A stretch of DNA of 64,000 nucleotides from Zoogloea dura (GCF_012927165.1 NZ_JABBGA010000002.1:124001-188000); one strand, 5' to 3'; counted from the stretch's first letter, positions 48,505 through 57,126 are shown. Made by a program: numbers and translations. The notes: generated by a model not told the origin, from the letters alone.

Positions 48505-49641
48505 ATGAGCACGAAAGACAACACCTCCGGCAAAGCCCGGGCCCCCCGCCGCGCAAGGGCGGGCGACACCGCGCCACGCAACACGCCCGAATCCATCGAG
48601 CACTTCGTCGTCGACGAAGCCATCGCCGCCGCCCGCGAAGCCAAGGCCAGCGCGGTCAGCGACATCGTCGCCACCCTGGCGCGCCACGACACCCACAGCA
48701 TCGCCGAGACCCTGCAGGCCATCATGGCCGGCGCCTCGCCGGACGACGCCGCCATCCTGCGCAACGCCCTGCTGGCCGAGGATGAGGCGGTCTACAAAAA
48801 GCTGCCCTCCCACCCGGACGAAGAGCTCGCCGACGGCTGGCGCGAAGGCGGCTATCCCTACAAGAACCTGATGTCCCGCAAGGCCTACGAGCGCCAGAAG
48901 TACCGCCTGCAGGTCGAGCTCCTCAAACTCCAGGCCTGGGTCAAGGAGACAGGCCAGCGGGTGGTGATCCTCTTCGAAGGCCGCGACGCAGCCGGCAAGG
49001 GCGGCACCATCAAGCGCTTCATGGAGCACCTCAACCCCCGCGGCGCCCACGTCGTGGCCCTCGAAAAGCCCACCGAGACCGAGCGCGGCCAATGGTATTT
49101 CCAGCGCTACGTGCAGCACCTGCCGACCGCCGGCGAGATCGCCCTGTTCGACCGTTCCTGGTACAACCGGGCCGGCGTTGAACGGGTCATGGGTTTCTGC
49201 ACCCCCGACGAATACCTCGAATTCATGCGCCAGACGCCCGAGTTCGAGCGTCACCTGGTACGCAGCGGTGTGCACATCATCAAGTTCTGGTTCTCGGTCA
49301 GTCAGCAGGAGCAACGGCGCCGTTTCAAGGAGAGGGAATCCCATCCCCTCAAGCAGTGGAAGCTGAGCCCCATCGACATGGCCTCCCTCGACAAGTGGGA
49401 CGACTACACCAAGGCCAAGGAAGCCATGTTCTTCCACACCGACACGGCTGACGCCCCGTGGACGGTGATCAAGTCGGATTGCAAGAAGCGCGCGCGCCTC
49501 AATGCCATGCGCTATGTCCTGCACAAGCTGCCCTACACCAACAAGGACATCGAGCATATCGGCCCACTGGACCCGCTGCTGGTCGGACGTGCCCACGTGG
49601 TGTACGAACGGGGCGAGCACGCCGGCAGCCCGCTGCTCTGA
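48505..49641 (+). CDS. ppk2: Polyphosphate kinase 2
   Basis: 378 residues from ATG 48505, with AGGAAG upstream. The PPK2 domain shows Walker A FEGRDAAGKGGTIKRF (near 156-170), ERGQWYFQRYVQHLP, and Walker B DRSWYNRAGVERVMGF. The lid region is FKERESHPLKQWKLSPIDMASLDKWDDY. It phosphorylates NDPs or NMPs using inorganic polyphosphate. The first ~100 residues are an Arg/Ala-rich extension of unclear function (KARAPRRARAGDTAPRNTPES). Upstream GTG codons in frame have no ribosome site. Confidence 0.94.
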   Translation: MSTKDNTSGKARAPRRARAGDTAPRNTPESIEHFVVDEAIAAAREAKASAVSDIVATLARHDTHSIAETLQAIMAGASPDDAAILRNALLAEDEAVYKKLPSHPDEELADGWREGGYPYKNLMSRKAYERQKYRLQVELLKLQAWVKETGQRVVILFEGRDAAGKGGTIKRFMEHLNPRGAHVVALEKPTETERGQWYFQRYVQHLPTAGEIALFDRSWYNRAGVERVMGFCTPDEYLEFMRQTPEFERHLVRSGVHIIKFWFSVSQQEQRRRFKERESHPLKQWKLSPIDMASLDKWDDYTKAKEAMFFHTDTADAPWTVIKSDCKKRARLNAMRYVLHKLPYTNKDIEHIGPLDPLLVGRAHVVYERGEHAGSPLL

Positions 49642-49679
49642 AGCACGGCACAAAGAGGGAGTAGTCCTTCGAGCCACTA

Positions 49680-49714
49680 CGCCGCGGAGAGCACCAGGGG
49701 TAAACTCCGCGGCG
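49680..49714 (+). promoter_or_regulatory. Stem-loop over the pabBC start
   Basis: CGCCGCGGAG (49680-49689) and CTCCGCGGCG (49705-49714) form a perfect 10-bp stem with a 15-base loop. The loop carries AGGGG (49696-49700), the only ribosome-site-like sequence, and the stem's last base is the G of the GTG start. It could modulate initiation. Confidence 0.65.
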
Positions 49715-51489
49715 TGACCGCCAAGCCCCCCCTCCCCGCCTTCGCCCTCTTCGACAACAACCTCGACCCGGGAGCCGCCGGCGCCTGGCTGCTGCGTGAG
49801 CTCAGGGAAACCCTGACCTGTCGCCCCGGCGACGACTGGCAGGCCGCCCTGCGCAAGCTGGAGGAGGCCTCCCGGCAAGGTGCCTGGGTCGCCATCGCCG
49901 CCAGCTACGAGCTGGGCTGCCTGATCGAACCCCGCCTGCGCCCCCTGCTCCGCAGCCCCGACCAGATCCTGCTGACCGGCTGGATCTTCGAACACGGCGA
50001 GTGGCTTGACGAGGCGGCCTGCGAAGCCTGGCTGGAATCCCGGGCCTACCAGCCGGCCGGCGGCGTCGGCGCCATCCGGTCTGGCATCACCGAATCCGGC
50101 TACCTCGCCCATATCGCCCGCATCCGGCAATACATCGCCGATGGCGACTGCTACCAGGTCAATTACACCTTCCCGCTGGAAGGCGAGCTGTTCGGTGACC
50201 CGGTCCACCTTTACCAGGCCCTGCGGCGCGCCCAGCCGGTTCGCTACGGCGCCTTCATCCAGCACGCCGAAGGCTGCATCCTGTCCCGCTCCCCGGAGCT
50301 TTTCCTGGAGCGCAGCGGGGACCGCCTGAGCAGCCAGCCCATGAAGGGCACCGCCCCGCGGGATTCCGACCCGGCCATCCTGGGCGCCTCGGCCAAGGAC
50401 AAGGCCGAGAACATCATGATCGTGGACCTGATCCGCAATGACATGGGACGGCTGGCACCGCCCGGCGGCGTGCGGGTCGAGGACCTGTTCCGGATCGACC
50501 CCTATCCCACCGTCTGGCAGATGACCTCCCGGGTCGTGGCCGAGCCGGTGCAGGCCGATCTGGCGGCCATTTTCAGCGCCCTCTTCCCATGCGGCTCAAT
50601 CACCGGTGCCCCCAGGATCCGCGCCATGGAGATCATCCACGAGCTGGAGCCCACCGAACGCGGTCTCTACTGCGGCGCACTCGGCTGGCTGCGCCCTGGC
50701 GGCGACTTCCGTTTCAGCGTACCGATCCGCACCGTGCTGGCAGACTCACAGGGCCGCGCCCGACTCAACCTGGGCAGCGGCGTGGTGTACGATTCCGTGG
50801 CGGAAGCCGAATGGGCCGAATGCCACCTGAAGGGTCGTTTTCTGACCGAGCTGCCCAAAGGCCTGCGGCTGATCGAAACCCTGCGCTACGACCCCGGCGA
50901 AACGCCCTTCCCGTTCTTGCCCGAACACCTGGAACGCCTGTCGGCATCAGCACAGTGGTTCGCTTACCCCTGTGACGAAAGTGCCGTCCGCCAAACACTC
51001 GCCCGAGTGGGAGGGGAGACCCCCCTGAGGGTGCGCCTGACACTGGGGCAAGCCGGGGACCTGCAACTCGAGACTGCTCCGCTTTCCATCGGCGCCCCGG
51101 GCGCGAACCCCACCATCGTCCTGTCACCCCTGCACACCGACAGCCGCGATCCGCTCTATCGTCACAAGACCACCGCCCGCCAGCTCTACGACCGGGAGCT
51201 GGCACGGGTCATGGCCGCAGGGCATTTCGACGCCGTCTTCGTGAACGAGAAGGGGGAGCTCACCGAAGGCGCGCGCAGCAACATCTTCGTGGAAAAAGCC
51301 GGCGAATGGCTGACGCCACCGGTCGAGGCGGGGGTGCTCGACGGCGTCCTGCGGCGGCGCCTGATCCGCGAAGGACGGGCCCGGGTGACCCGGCTTACAG
51401 CCGCAGACCTGCAACAGGCCGATGCCCTCTACATGGGCAACGGCCTGCGGGGACTGGTACGCGTCAGCCTGACCACGGCCTGGGCCTGA
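49714..51489 (+). CDS. pabBC: Aminodeoxychorismate synthase component I fused to aminodeoxychorismate lyase
   Basis: 591 residues from GTG 49714. Residues about 1-380 are a PabB chorismate-binding domain (YQVNYTFPLEGELFGDP, SSQPMKGTAPRDSDP, IVDLIRNDMGR, PCGSITGAPRIRAMEII). Residues 390-591 are a class IV aminotransferase-fold PabC (KTTARQLYDRELARV, DAVFVNEKGELTEGARSNIFVE, YMGNGLRGLV). Together with PabA the protein would make 4-aminobenzoate for folate in one polypeptide. The PMKGT lysine is the ADC synthase nucleophile. thyA and folA of folate metabolism lie 7 kb away. Confidence 0.93.
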   Translation: MTAKPPLPAFALFDNNLDPGAAGAWLLRELRETLTCRPGDDWQAALRKLEEASRQGAWVAIAASYELGCLIEPRLRPLLRSPDQILLTGWIFEHGEWLDEAACEAWLESRAYQPAGGVGAIRSGITESGYLAHIARIRQYIADGDCYQVNYTFPLEGELFGDPVHLYQALRRAQPVRYGAFIQHAEGCILSRSPELFLERSGDRLSSQPMKGTAPRDSDPAILGASAKDKAENIMIVDLIRNDMGRLAPPGGVRVEDLFRIDPYPTVWQMTSRVVAEPVQADLAAIFSALFPCGSITGAPRIRAMEIIHELEPTERGLYCGALGWLRPGGDFRFSVPIRTVLADSQGRARLNLGSGVVYDSVAEAEWAECHLKGRFLTELPKGLRLIETLRYDPGETPFPFLPEHLERLSASAQWFAYPCDESAVRQTLARVGGETPLRVRLTLGQAGDLQLETAPLSIGAPGANPTIVLSPLHTDSRDPLYRHKTTARQLYDRELARVMAAGHFDAVFVNEKGELTEGARSNIFVEKAGEWLTPPVEAGVLDGVLRRRLIREGRARVTRLTAADLQQADALYMGNGLRGLVRVSLTTAWA

Positions 51490-51507
51490 CGCGCCCTTAT
51501 CCCCTTC

Positions 51508-52257
51508 CTACTTCGCGCTCTTGCCCTTGGGCACCACGGCGAGACGTTCCACCAGGGCGCGCGTGTTGACCGTGGTTTCCTTGAGCAGCAGCTGGACACC
51601 CGCCCGCAGCAGCTCCGACTTGGTGCAGATGCGCCCGGCCTTGGCCAGGGCTTCGCGCAACAGCTTGAGCTGGGTGTGCTCGCTCTTGGGCATGGAGAAG
51701 GAGTCCCGCACCACCTTCTCGCGGATCACCTTGGGCGCCTTCACCGCCTTGGCGGCTTTCTCTTCCTTCACGGCCTTGAGCGGCTTCTCGGCCTTGACAG
51801 TCTTTTCCACCTTCACCGGCTTCTCGGCCTTCACAGGCTTTTCCGCTCGCACCGGCTTGGCCTTGACGGCGGCAGCCTTGACGGGCGCTTCGACCGCGGC
51901 CGGCAGGGGGGCCGCTTCAACCGGCTTGACGGCCTTCGCCGCCACCTTCTTTGCCGGGGCCGGCTTGACAGCCTTGGCCGCCACGGGCTTGTCGGCAACA
52001 GCCTTGGCCGGCCGCTTGGCGGCCGGCTTGGCGGCAGCCTTCACCGGCACCGGGGCTGCAACGGCCGGAGTCTCGGCAAGCGGAGCCACCGGGGCCTCGA
52101 CAGCCTCGGCCTCGGGAGCGGCCGCCACGGCCGCCACCTCTACAACCGCAGGCTCGGCCACCGCTGCCACCACGGGCTGCTCGGGCAGGCGCGCCTCGAG
52201 GGACTCGCTCTCCTTCTGCAAGGTGGAACGAAGGGCCGATTTGATAGTGCTGTTCAT
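51508..52257 (-). CDS. Basic Ala/Lys/Pro/Val-rich protein with a C-terminal ribbon-helix-helix-like domain, ParA partner
   Basis: 249 residues. Residues 1-25 are polar; 26-75 Ala/Val/Pro/Glu-rich and acidic; 75-185 a low-complexity basic tract of PVKAEKP / AAKAVKP-type repeats resembling histone H1-like or AlgP/PhaF tails. Residues 185-235 look folded (RDSFSMPKSEHTQLKLLREALAKAG, then TKSELLRAGVQLLLKE): a strand and two helices like a ribbon-helix-helix DNA-binding domain. ATG 52257 overlaps the ParA stop (ATGA). I infer it is the DNA- or cargo-binding partner of the ParA; the actual cargo is unknown. Confidence 0.75.
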   Translation of the reverse strand: MNSTIKSALRSTLQKESESLEARLPEQPVVAAVAEPAVVEVAAVAAAPEAEAVEAPVAPLAETPAVAAPVPVKAAAKPAAKRPAKAVADKPVAAKAVKPAPAKKVAAKAVKPVEAAPLPAAVEAPVKAAAVKAKPVRAEKPVKAEKPVKVEKTVKAEKPLKAVKEEKAAKAVKAPKVIREKVVRDSFSMPKSEHTQLKLLREALAKAGRICTKSELLRAGVQLLLKETTVNTRALVERLAVVPKGKSAK

Positions 52258-52916
52258 ACTTTCTCTCCTGTCAGTTTCAATACTTCAACAACCAGTTTGT
52301 CCACCTCCCGCGCGGCCTCGGAACCGGCCCGGCCCATCTGGTGGACCGAGGCACCGATCACGGCGCTCTGGGCGTAGGCATTACGCTGGGAAAGCGCCGC
52401 CCCCAGCATGGGAAGTGAGAAATCCCGCATCACCTCAAGAACATCCCAGGCCAGATTGGTTCGAACCACCCGGTTCGGCACCAACGCAGCCCGGAGGCTC
52501 TTGCGCACGGCCTGCACCTGCAGGACCAGCCGTTCGATACCCTTGGTGGACCACAGGTCCGCGGGGCTCGGCACCACCGGGATCAAGGCCAAATCGGCCT
52601 CCTGCAAGGCTGCCAGGACGGCCGGATGCTCAATGGAGGGTGGGCAGTCGATAAGCACGAAATCCCGCTGATGGGCCAGCCGCTTCAAGACTGCACGCAG
52701 GCCGGCGGGGTCTGCCAAACCTTCGACCACCGCCGGAAAAGGCTTACCCTCCGGCGCACTGCCAGCCCAGCGCAAGGCCGTCTCCTGGGAGTCGAGATCC
52801 AGCACGGCAACCCGGCGGTCCTTACTCGCCAGCCCACCGGCCAGCTGCATCGTCATCGTAGATTTCCCCGCCCCACCCTTCTGGGAGAGGATGGTGATCA
52901 CCCTGATTCGTGCCAC
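52254..52916 (-). CDS. Orphan ParA/MinD-type ATPase
   Basis: 220 residues from GTG 52916-52914 (VARIRVITILSQKGGAGKSTMTMQLAGGLA), with GGAGG 4 bases upstream. Deviant Walker A KGGAGKST including the signature Lys, switch I VLDLDSQETALRWAGS, Walker B FVLIDCPPSIEHP. Small ParA type without an N-terminal helix-turn-helix. Not next to dnaA, gidAB or a ParB gene, so it is not the chromosomal parAB pair. Rather it is likely to position a cargo on the nucleoid with the basic protein encoded after it. Confidence 0.88.
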   Translation of the reverse strand: MARIRVITILSQKGGAGKSTMTMQLAGGLASKDRRVAVLDLDSQETALRWAGSAPEGKPFPAVVEGLADPAGLRAVLKRLAHQRDFVLIDCPPSIEHPAVLAALQEADLALIPVVPSPADLWSTKGIERLVLQVQAVRKSLRAALVPNRVVRTNLAWDVLEVMRDFSLPMLGAALSQRNAYAQSAVIGASVHQMGRAGSEAAREVDKLVVEVLKLTGEKV

Positions 52917-53039
52917 AACGCCTCCATTGCGTAATACCGTATTATTCTTGCGCAAATATCGCGAGCTTTCAAGAGCCATGTGACTCCGGCATCGCTAAGG
53001 GCTCGATGCTCCACCCTCTGCCCGGCACAAGGCAACGAC

Positions 53040-53071
53040 AAAAGCCGGCGCACCCCACGGATGCGCCGGCT
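53040..53071 (-). terminator. Terminator after the small unknown gene
   Basis: On the minus strand AGCCGGCGCA, 9-base loop, TGCGCCGGCT forms a 10-bp stem followed by TTTGTCG. It lies 39 bases after the stop of the gene at 53110-53532 and isolates it from parA. Confidence 0.7.
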
Positions 53072-53109
53072 CAGCTTGTACTGCCCAGAAAATTCAGCGC
53101 TTCAGTACT

Positions 53110-53532
53110 TCAGCGCATGAAGTCCTGCTCGAAGGTGGCTCGCTGCGGCTTCGACCGGATCATGATGCGCCCCGGGCTGCCACGGCCCGGGCGCGCTGCA
53201 CCGCCGTCGCACTCCTGCAGGACACCTCGCGTGCCGAGGCGAAGGCACTGCACGCCCAGCGGGTCGGAACAGCTGCCCGGCAGGTTGGCCTCCGGCCCCT
53301 CCTCCATGTGATCGATGCGCAGCAGCTCCAGAAAGCGCGACGCCGAATCACGGCAGCCAAACACGGTCAGGCGGCCGTCATTGGCACACAGCCAGCGCTC
53401 GTCGACCGTGATGCCTACACAGCATTCCCGCCCCCCACTCAGGCTGTGGATCCGCACCCGAGCCTGCCCCAGGCGCCAGAGCGGCGCCACCGCGAGTTCC
53501 AGCCATGTGGCATTGCGTCCCTTGAGTTCCAT
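53110..53532 (-). CDS. Unknown small protein
   Basis: 140 residues from ATG 53532-53530 (MELKGRNATWLELAVAPLW), with AGGAGGAGAG upstream, a strong ribosome site. I do not recognise the family. No signal peptide or membrane segment; four to six cysteines (GGRECCVGITVDERWLCAND, GCRDSASRF, GSCSDPLGVQCLRLG) and many Arg residues. It has its own terminator, so it is a single-gene unit between parA and metY. Confidence 0.65.
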   Translation of the reverse strand: MELKGRNATWLELAVAPLWRLGQARVRIHSLSGGRECCVGITVDERWLCANDGRLTVFGCRDSASRFLELLRIDHMEEGPEANLPGSCSDPLGVQCLRLGTRGVLQECDGGAARPGRGSPGRIMIRSKPQRATFEQDFMR

Positions 53533-53648
53533 GTCTCTCCTCCTGTCTTGTAGTTGTAGTGCCCCGTAGTCAGTACCAAAAACCAGCGGCATGCATGGGA
53601 CTTTGAGTATTATCGGCAACCGAGGATCGCGCGGGTAGGTGACGAATC

Positions 53649-53686
53649 CCGGATATTGATCAGGGAAAACCCTGTGATGAATCCGG
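53649..53686 (+). promoter_or_regulatory. Structured leader of metY
   Basis: CCGGAT (53649-53654) pairs with ATCCGG (53681-53686); inside, ATCAGGG-AAAA-CCCTG(TG)AT forms a second helix. The element ends 50 bases before the metY ATG. It does not match a riboswitch class that I can recognise. Confidence 0.45.
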
Positions 53687-53736
53687 CATACTCATCCAGC
53701 CGACGTACCCACTGATTTCAATCGGAGAAAAACACA

Positions 53737-55020
53737 ATGAAACTCGAGACTCTCGCCGTCCACGGCGGTTACAGCCCGGACCCGACCACCAAGGCGGTGG
53801 CCGTGCCGATCTACCAGACCACCTCCTACGCCTTTGACGACACCCAGCACGGTGCCGATCTGTTCGACCTGAAGGTAGCCGGCAACATCTACACCCGCAT
53901 CATGAATCCCACCCAGGCGGTGCTCGAAGCCCGGGTAGCGGCCATGGAAGGCGGCATCGCCGGACTCGCCCTGGCCTCGGGCATGGCGGCCATCACCTAC
54001 GCGATCCAGACCATCGCCGAAGCCGGTGACAACATCGTCTCGGCGTCCACGCTGTACGGCGGCACCTACAACCTGTTCGCCCACACCCTGCCGCAGATCG
54101 GCATCCACGTGCGCTTCGCCGACTACCGCGACCCGGACTCCTTCGCGCCGCTGATCGACGAGCGGACCAAGGCGATCTACTGCGAGTCGGTCGGCAACCC
54201 GTTGGGCAACATCACCGATTTCGAAGCCCTGGCGGCCATTGCCCACGCCCACGGCATTCCGCTGATCGTGGACAACACGGTGCCCTCGCCCTACCTATGC
54301 CGCCCCATCGAGCACGGCGCCGACATCGTGGTGCACTCCCTCACCAAGTACCTGGGCGGCCATGGCACCTCCATCGGCGGCATCATCGTCGACAGCGGCA
54401 AGTTCCCGTGGGCCGAGCACAAGGAGCGCTTCCGCCGCCTGAATGAACCGGATGTGTCCTACCACGGCGTGGTCTACACCGAAGCCCTCGGCCCGGCAGC
54501 CTTCATCGGCCGCGCCCGGGTGGTGCCCCTGCGCAACATGGGCGCGGCAATCAGTCCCTTCAATGCCTTCCTGATCCTGCAAGGGGTCGAGACCCTGGCC
54601 CTGCGCATGGACCGGATCTGCGAGAGCACCCTGAAGGTGGCCGAATTCCTGAAGGGCCACGCCAAGGTGGCCTGGGTCAACTACGCCGGCCTGGCCGACC
54701 ACCCCGACCGCGCGCTGGTCGACAAATACATGGGCGGCCGCGCCTCCGGCATCCTGAACTTCGGCGTGAAGAGCGCCGACGGTGACGGCAAGGCTGCCGG
54801 TGGCCGCTTCCAGGACGCCCTCAAGCTGGTGACCCGCCTGGTGAACATCGGTGACAGCAAGAGCCTGGCTTGCCATCCGGCCTCCACCACCCACCGTCAG
54901 TTGTCGCCGGAGGAGATGAAGAAGGCCGGCGTGTCCGAAGACATGGTCCGCCTGTCCATCGGCATCGAGCACATCGACGACATCCTGGCCGACCTGGACC
55001 AGGCCCTGGCCGCGGTGTAA
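53737..55020 (+). CDS. metY: O-acetylhomoserine aminocarboxypropyltransferase
   Basis: 427 residues, typical MetY length. It starts [43 protein letters not shown]; the PLP Lys is in [18 protein letters not shown], and [18 protein letters not shown] is near the C-terminus. It makes homocysteine from O-acetylhomoserine and sulfide (direct sulfhydrylation), feeding methionine synthesis. ATCGGAG precedes ATG. Monocistronic, ending at a perfect palindromic terminator. Confidence 0.94.
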   Translation: MKLETLAVHGGYSPDPTTKAVAVPIYQTTSYAFDDTQHGADLFDLKVAGNIYTRIMNPTQAVLEARVAAMEGGIAGLALASGMAAITYAIQTIAEAGDNIVSASTLYGGTYNLFAHTLPQIGIHVRFADYRDPDSFAPLIDERTKAIYCESVGNPLGNITDFEALAAIAHAHGIPLIVDNTVPSPYLCRPIEHGADIVVHSLTKYLGGHGTSIGGIIVDSGKFPWAEHKERFRRLNEPDVSYHGVVYTEALGPAAFIGRARVVPLRNMGAAISPFNAFLILQGVETLALRMDRICESTLKVAEFLKGHAKVAWVNYAGLADHPDRALVDKYMGGRASGILNFGVKSADGDGKAAGGRFQDALKLVTRLVNIGDSKSLACHPASTTHRQLSPEEMKKAGVSEDMVRLSIGIEHIDDILADLDQALAAV

Positions 55021-55041
55021 GCCCGCCTCCAGCACCAAAGC

Positions 55042-55067
55042 AAAGGGCCGGGAATTCCCGGCCCTTT
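55042..55067. terminator. Bidirectional terminator between metY and leuA
   Basis: AAAGGGCCGGGAA and TTCCCGGCCCTTT form a perfect 26-base palindrome; the T-run is short. It serves metY on the plus strand and the convergent leuA on the minus strand. Confidence 0.85.
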
Positions 55068-55087
55068 GTGTTTCAACAGCTCACGCG

Positions 55088-56788
55088 TCAGGCTGCACAG
55101 TCAGCGAAGAGCGTCTCCACCGATACCGCCCCGCTGCCCTCGCGGACACGGATGCGGTTGGCCGCGCTGACGATGGCACGGATCGACGCCGTCACCGTGC
55201 TGCGATCCATGCCGGCGCCGAAGGTGCTACCGGCCACGCCCTCCATGGCCACCTCGATCATCGCCATCGCGGCAGCATCAGCACCCTCGCCCATCGAGCG
55301 CTCCTCGAAGCTCTGCACCCGGATCGGCATGCGGAGGGCCGCCACGGCCGCCTCCACGGGGCCGTTACCTTCACCGCGGATCTCCATGCAACGCCCATTC
55401 ACCTCGACCTCGAGGCGGATGCCCTGGCGCTCGCCAGCCTCGTAGAGGTGATGCCCCATGTAGCGCACCGGCGTAGCGGCCTCGAGGTATTCGCGGCTGA
55501 AGAGATTCCACAACTGGTGGGCATCCACTTCCTGGCCGCTCTCGTCGGTGAGGCACTGCACCGCGGTGCTGAACTCCACCTGCATGCGGCGCGGCATCAC
55601 GAGCCCATACACGGTGTGGAGCAAGTGGGCTACGCCGCCCTTGCCGGACTGGCTGTTCACCCGGATCACCGAATCGTAGGTACGGCCGAGATCGGCCGGA
55701 TCCACCGGCATGTAGGGCACGGCCCAGAGGGCGTCCGCCTGCTGCACCTCGAAGCCCTTCTTGATGGCGTCCTGGTGCGACCCGGAGAATGCGGTGAAGA
55801 CGAGATCGCCGACGTAAGGATGGCGGGGATGGATCGGCAACTGGGTGCATTCCTCGGCCACCCGGGCCACATCGTTGATGTCCGAGAAGTCGAGGCCGGG
55901 GTGGATGCCCTGGGTGTACATGTTGAGGGCGAGGGTCACCACATCCACGTTGCCGGTACGCTCGCCATTGCCGAAGAGGCAGCCCTCGACCCGGTCTGCG
56001 CCCGCGAGCATGGCCATCTCGGCGGCGGCAACGCCGGTGCCCCGATCGTTGTGGGGATGCACGCTGAGCACGATCTGGTCGCGCCGGGCAAGATTGCGGT
56101 GCATCCACTCGATCTGATCCGCATAGACATTGGGCATCGCCACCTCGACCGTGGAGGGGAGGTTGATGATGACCTTCTCGCCCGGCCGCGGATCCCACTC
56201 CGCCACCACGGCATCACAGACTTCCTTGGCGAAGTCGAGCTCGGTGGCGGTGAAGGTCTCGGGGCTGTACTGGAGCACCCACTCGGTCTCCGGCTGGCTG
56301 GCGGCGAGCTCCTTGACGAGGCGCACGCTGGACACGGCAAGGGCCTTGACCTCGTCCTTGCTCATGCCGAACACCGTCTCACGGAACACCGGCGACGTGG
56401 CGTTGTAGATGTGCACGATGGCCCGGCGGGCGCCACGGAGGGACTCCATGGTGCGACGGATGAGGTGTTCCCGGGCCTGGCTGAGGACCTCGATGGTCAC
56501 GTCGTCGGGGATCTCGCCCTGCTCGATGAGATGGCGGACGAAGTCGAAATCGGTCTGGGAGGCGGAAGGGAAAGCGACTTCGATTTCCTTGAAACCAATC
56601 GCCACGAGCTTGCGGAACATGCGCAACTTGCGGGCGGCATCCATGGGTTCGAAGAGGGCCTGGTTGCCGTCACGGAGATCGGTGCTCATCCAGATCGGCG
56701 GATGGGTGATCGTGCGGGCGGGCCACTGACGGTCGGCGAGGGCGACCGGGGGAAAGGCGGAATACTTGGTGTTCGGGTTCTTCAACAT
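55088..56788 (-). CDS. leuA: 2-isopropylmalate synthase (long LeuA2 type)
   Basis: 566 residues from ATG 56788-56786 ([23 protein letters not shown]), with AAAGGACAAG upstream. TIM-barrel domain with the metal and substrate motifs [15 protein letters not shown] and [39 protein letters not shown], then a C-terminal leucine-binding regulatory domain ending [12 protein letters not shown]. It condenses acetyl-CoA with 2-ketoisovalerate, the committed step of leucine synthesis. Preceded by a 300-base leader with leucine-rich short reading frames. The longer in-frame start overlaps that leader. Confidence 0.95.
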   Translation of the reverse strand: MLKNPNTKYSAFPPVALADRQWPARTITHPPIWMSTDLRDGNQALFEPMDAARKLRMFRKLVAIGFKEIEVAFPSASQTDFDFVRHLIEQGEIPDDVTIEVLSQAREHLIRRTMESLRGARRAIVHIYNATSPVFRETVFGMSKDEVKALAVSSVRLVKELAASQPETEWVLQYSPETFTATELDFAKEVCDAVVAEWDPRPGEKVIINLPSTVEVAMPNVYADQIEWMHRNLARRDQIVLSVHPHNDRGTGVAAAEMAMLAGADRVEGCLFGNGERTGNVDVVTLALNMYTQGIHPGLDFSDINDVARVAEECTQLPIHPRHPYVGDLVFTAFSGSHQDAIKKGFEVQQADALWAVPYMPVDPADLGRTYDSVIRVNSQSGKGGVAHLLHTVYGLVMPRRMQVEFSTAVQCLTDESGQEVDAHQLWNLFSREYLEAATPVRYMGHHLYEAGERQGIRLEVEVNGRCMEIRGEGNGPVEAAVAALRMPIRVQSFEERSMGEGADAAAMAMIEVAMEGVAGSTFGAGMDRSTVTASIRAIVSAANRIRVREGSGAVSVETLFADCAA

Positions 56789-56925
56789 GATCTTGTCCTT
56801 TGCTTTCGTCGGAAACGGTTCGGGTGTTCGGATGCGGACGCAGGGCTGCCAGACTGCCGCGGGCTCGTGGCCTGGCAACCGGGGCGCAGTCGTAGGGACA
56901 GCAGGGCAAGATTCAGCGTGTTCAT
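56782..56925 (-). CDS. Second leucine-rich upstream reading frame, overlapping the leuA start
   Basis: 47 codons from ATG 56925-56923, with CGGAG 7 bases upstream. The first residues [15 protein letters not shown] hold six leucines in the first 13; the rest is Arg/Ser/Pro-rich and unlike a folded protein. Its TGA (56784-56782) overlaps the first codons of leuA by 7 bases, an arrangement that would couple leuA translation to it. Whether it is translated is unknown. Confidence 0.4.
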   Translation of the reverse strand: MNTLNLALLSLRLRPGCQATSPRQSGSPASASEHPNRFRRKQRTRSC

Positions 56926-56962
56926 GGCAAAGCTCCGTTCAGCAAGCGTGTGAGGACGCAAT

Positions 56963-56978
56963 TCGCCCGGATGGGCGA
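56963..56978 (-). promoter_or_regulatory. Leader hairpin 3:4 upstream of leuA
   Basis: TCGCCC-ATCC-GGGCGA on the minus strand, a 6-bp stem with a 4-base loop. The GCCC of this stem could instead pair with the GGGC at 57013-57016, just past the leader peptide stop, giving mutually exclusive folds. No T-run follows. Confidence 0.45.
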
Positions 56979-57017
56979 CAGGGAACGACAACAGGAGGGG
57001 GAAGAGATGTGTGCCCG

Positions 57018-57089
57018 TTAGGGCAGCAGCAGACCCAGCCCGGAGAGGGCCAGTAGGGAGAAGAGATTGGTCTGTTGCGCGGAGGTCAT
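57018..57089 (-). CDS. leuL: leu operon leader peptide
   Basis: 23 codons from ATG 57089-57087 to TAA 57020-57018. Eight leucines, seven of them in the last 12 residues (LFSLLALSGLGLLLP); codons are CTC, CTA, CTG, CTC, CTG and three consecutive CTG just before Pro-stop. CTA is a rare choice in this GC-rich genome. A GCCC-TAAC-GGGC hairpin (57013-57024) spans the stop codon. The strong promoter lies 9 bases upstream and there is no ribosome site, so the transcript is probably leaderless. This is the layout of a ribosome-mediated attenuator for leuA. Confidence 0.8.
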   Translation of the reverse strand: MTSAQQTNLFSLLALSGLGLLLP

Positions 57090-57098
57090 GGGCAAAAC

Positions 57099-57126
57099 AG
57101 TATCAGGACTTGCTCAAGCGCGTCAA
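57099..57126 (-). promoter_or_regulatory. leuA operon promoter
   Basis: On the minus strand TTGACG (57126-57121), 16-base spacer, GATACT (57104-57099). Initiation 6-8 bases downstream would fall within three bases of the leader peptide ATG. Confidence 0.75.

Noticed and set aside
47530-50265. 911-codon minus-strand frame across the unknown gene, ppk2 and pabBC
   Set aside because: It spans three well-supported plus-strand genes and intergenic sequence; composition is typical of antisense of GC-rich coding DNA.
51676-52377. Plus-strand Gly/Leu/Arg-rich frame opposite the parA partner gene
   Set aside because: It is the antisense of the repetitive Lys/Ala/Pro tract; the minus-strand gene has an ATGA overlap with parA and a plausible folded domain.
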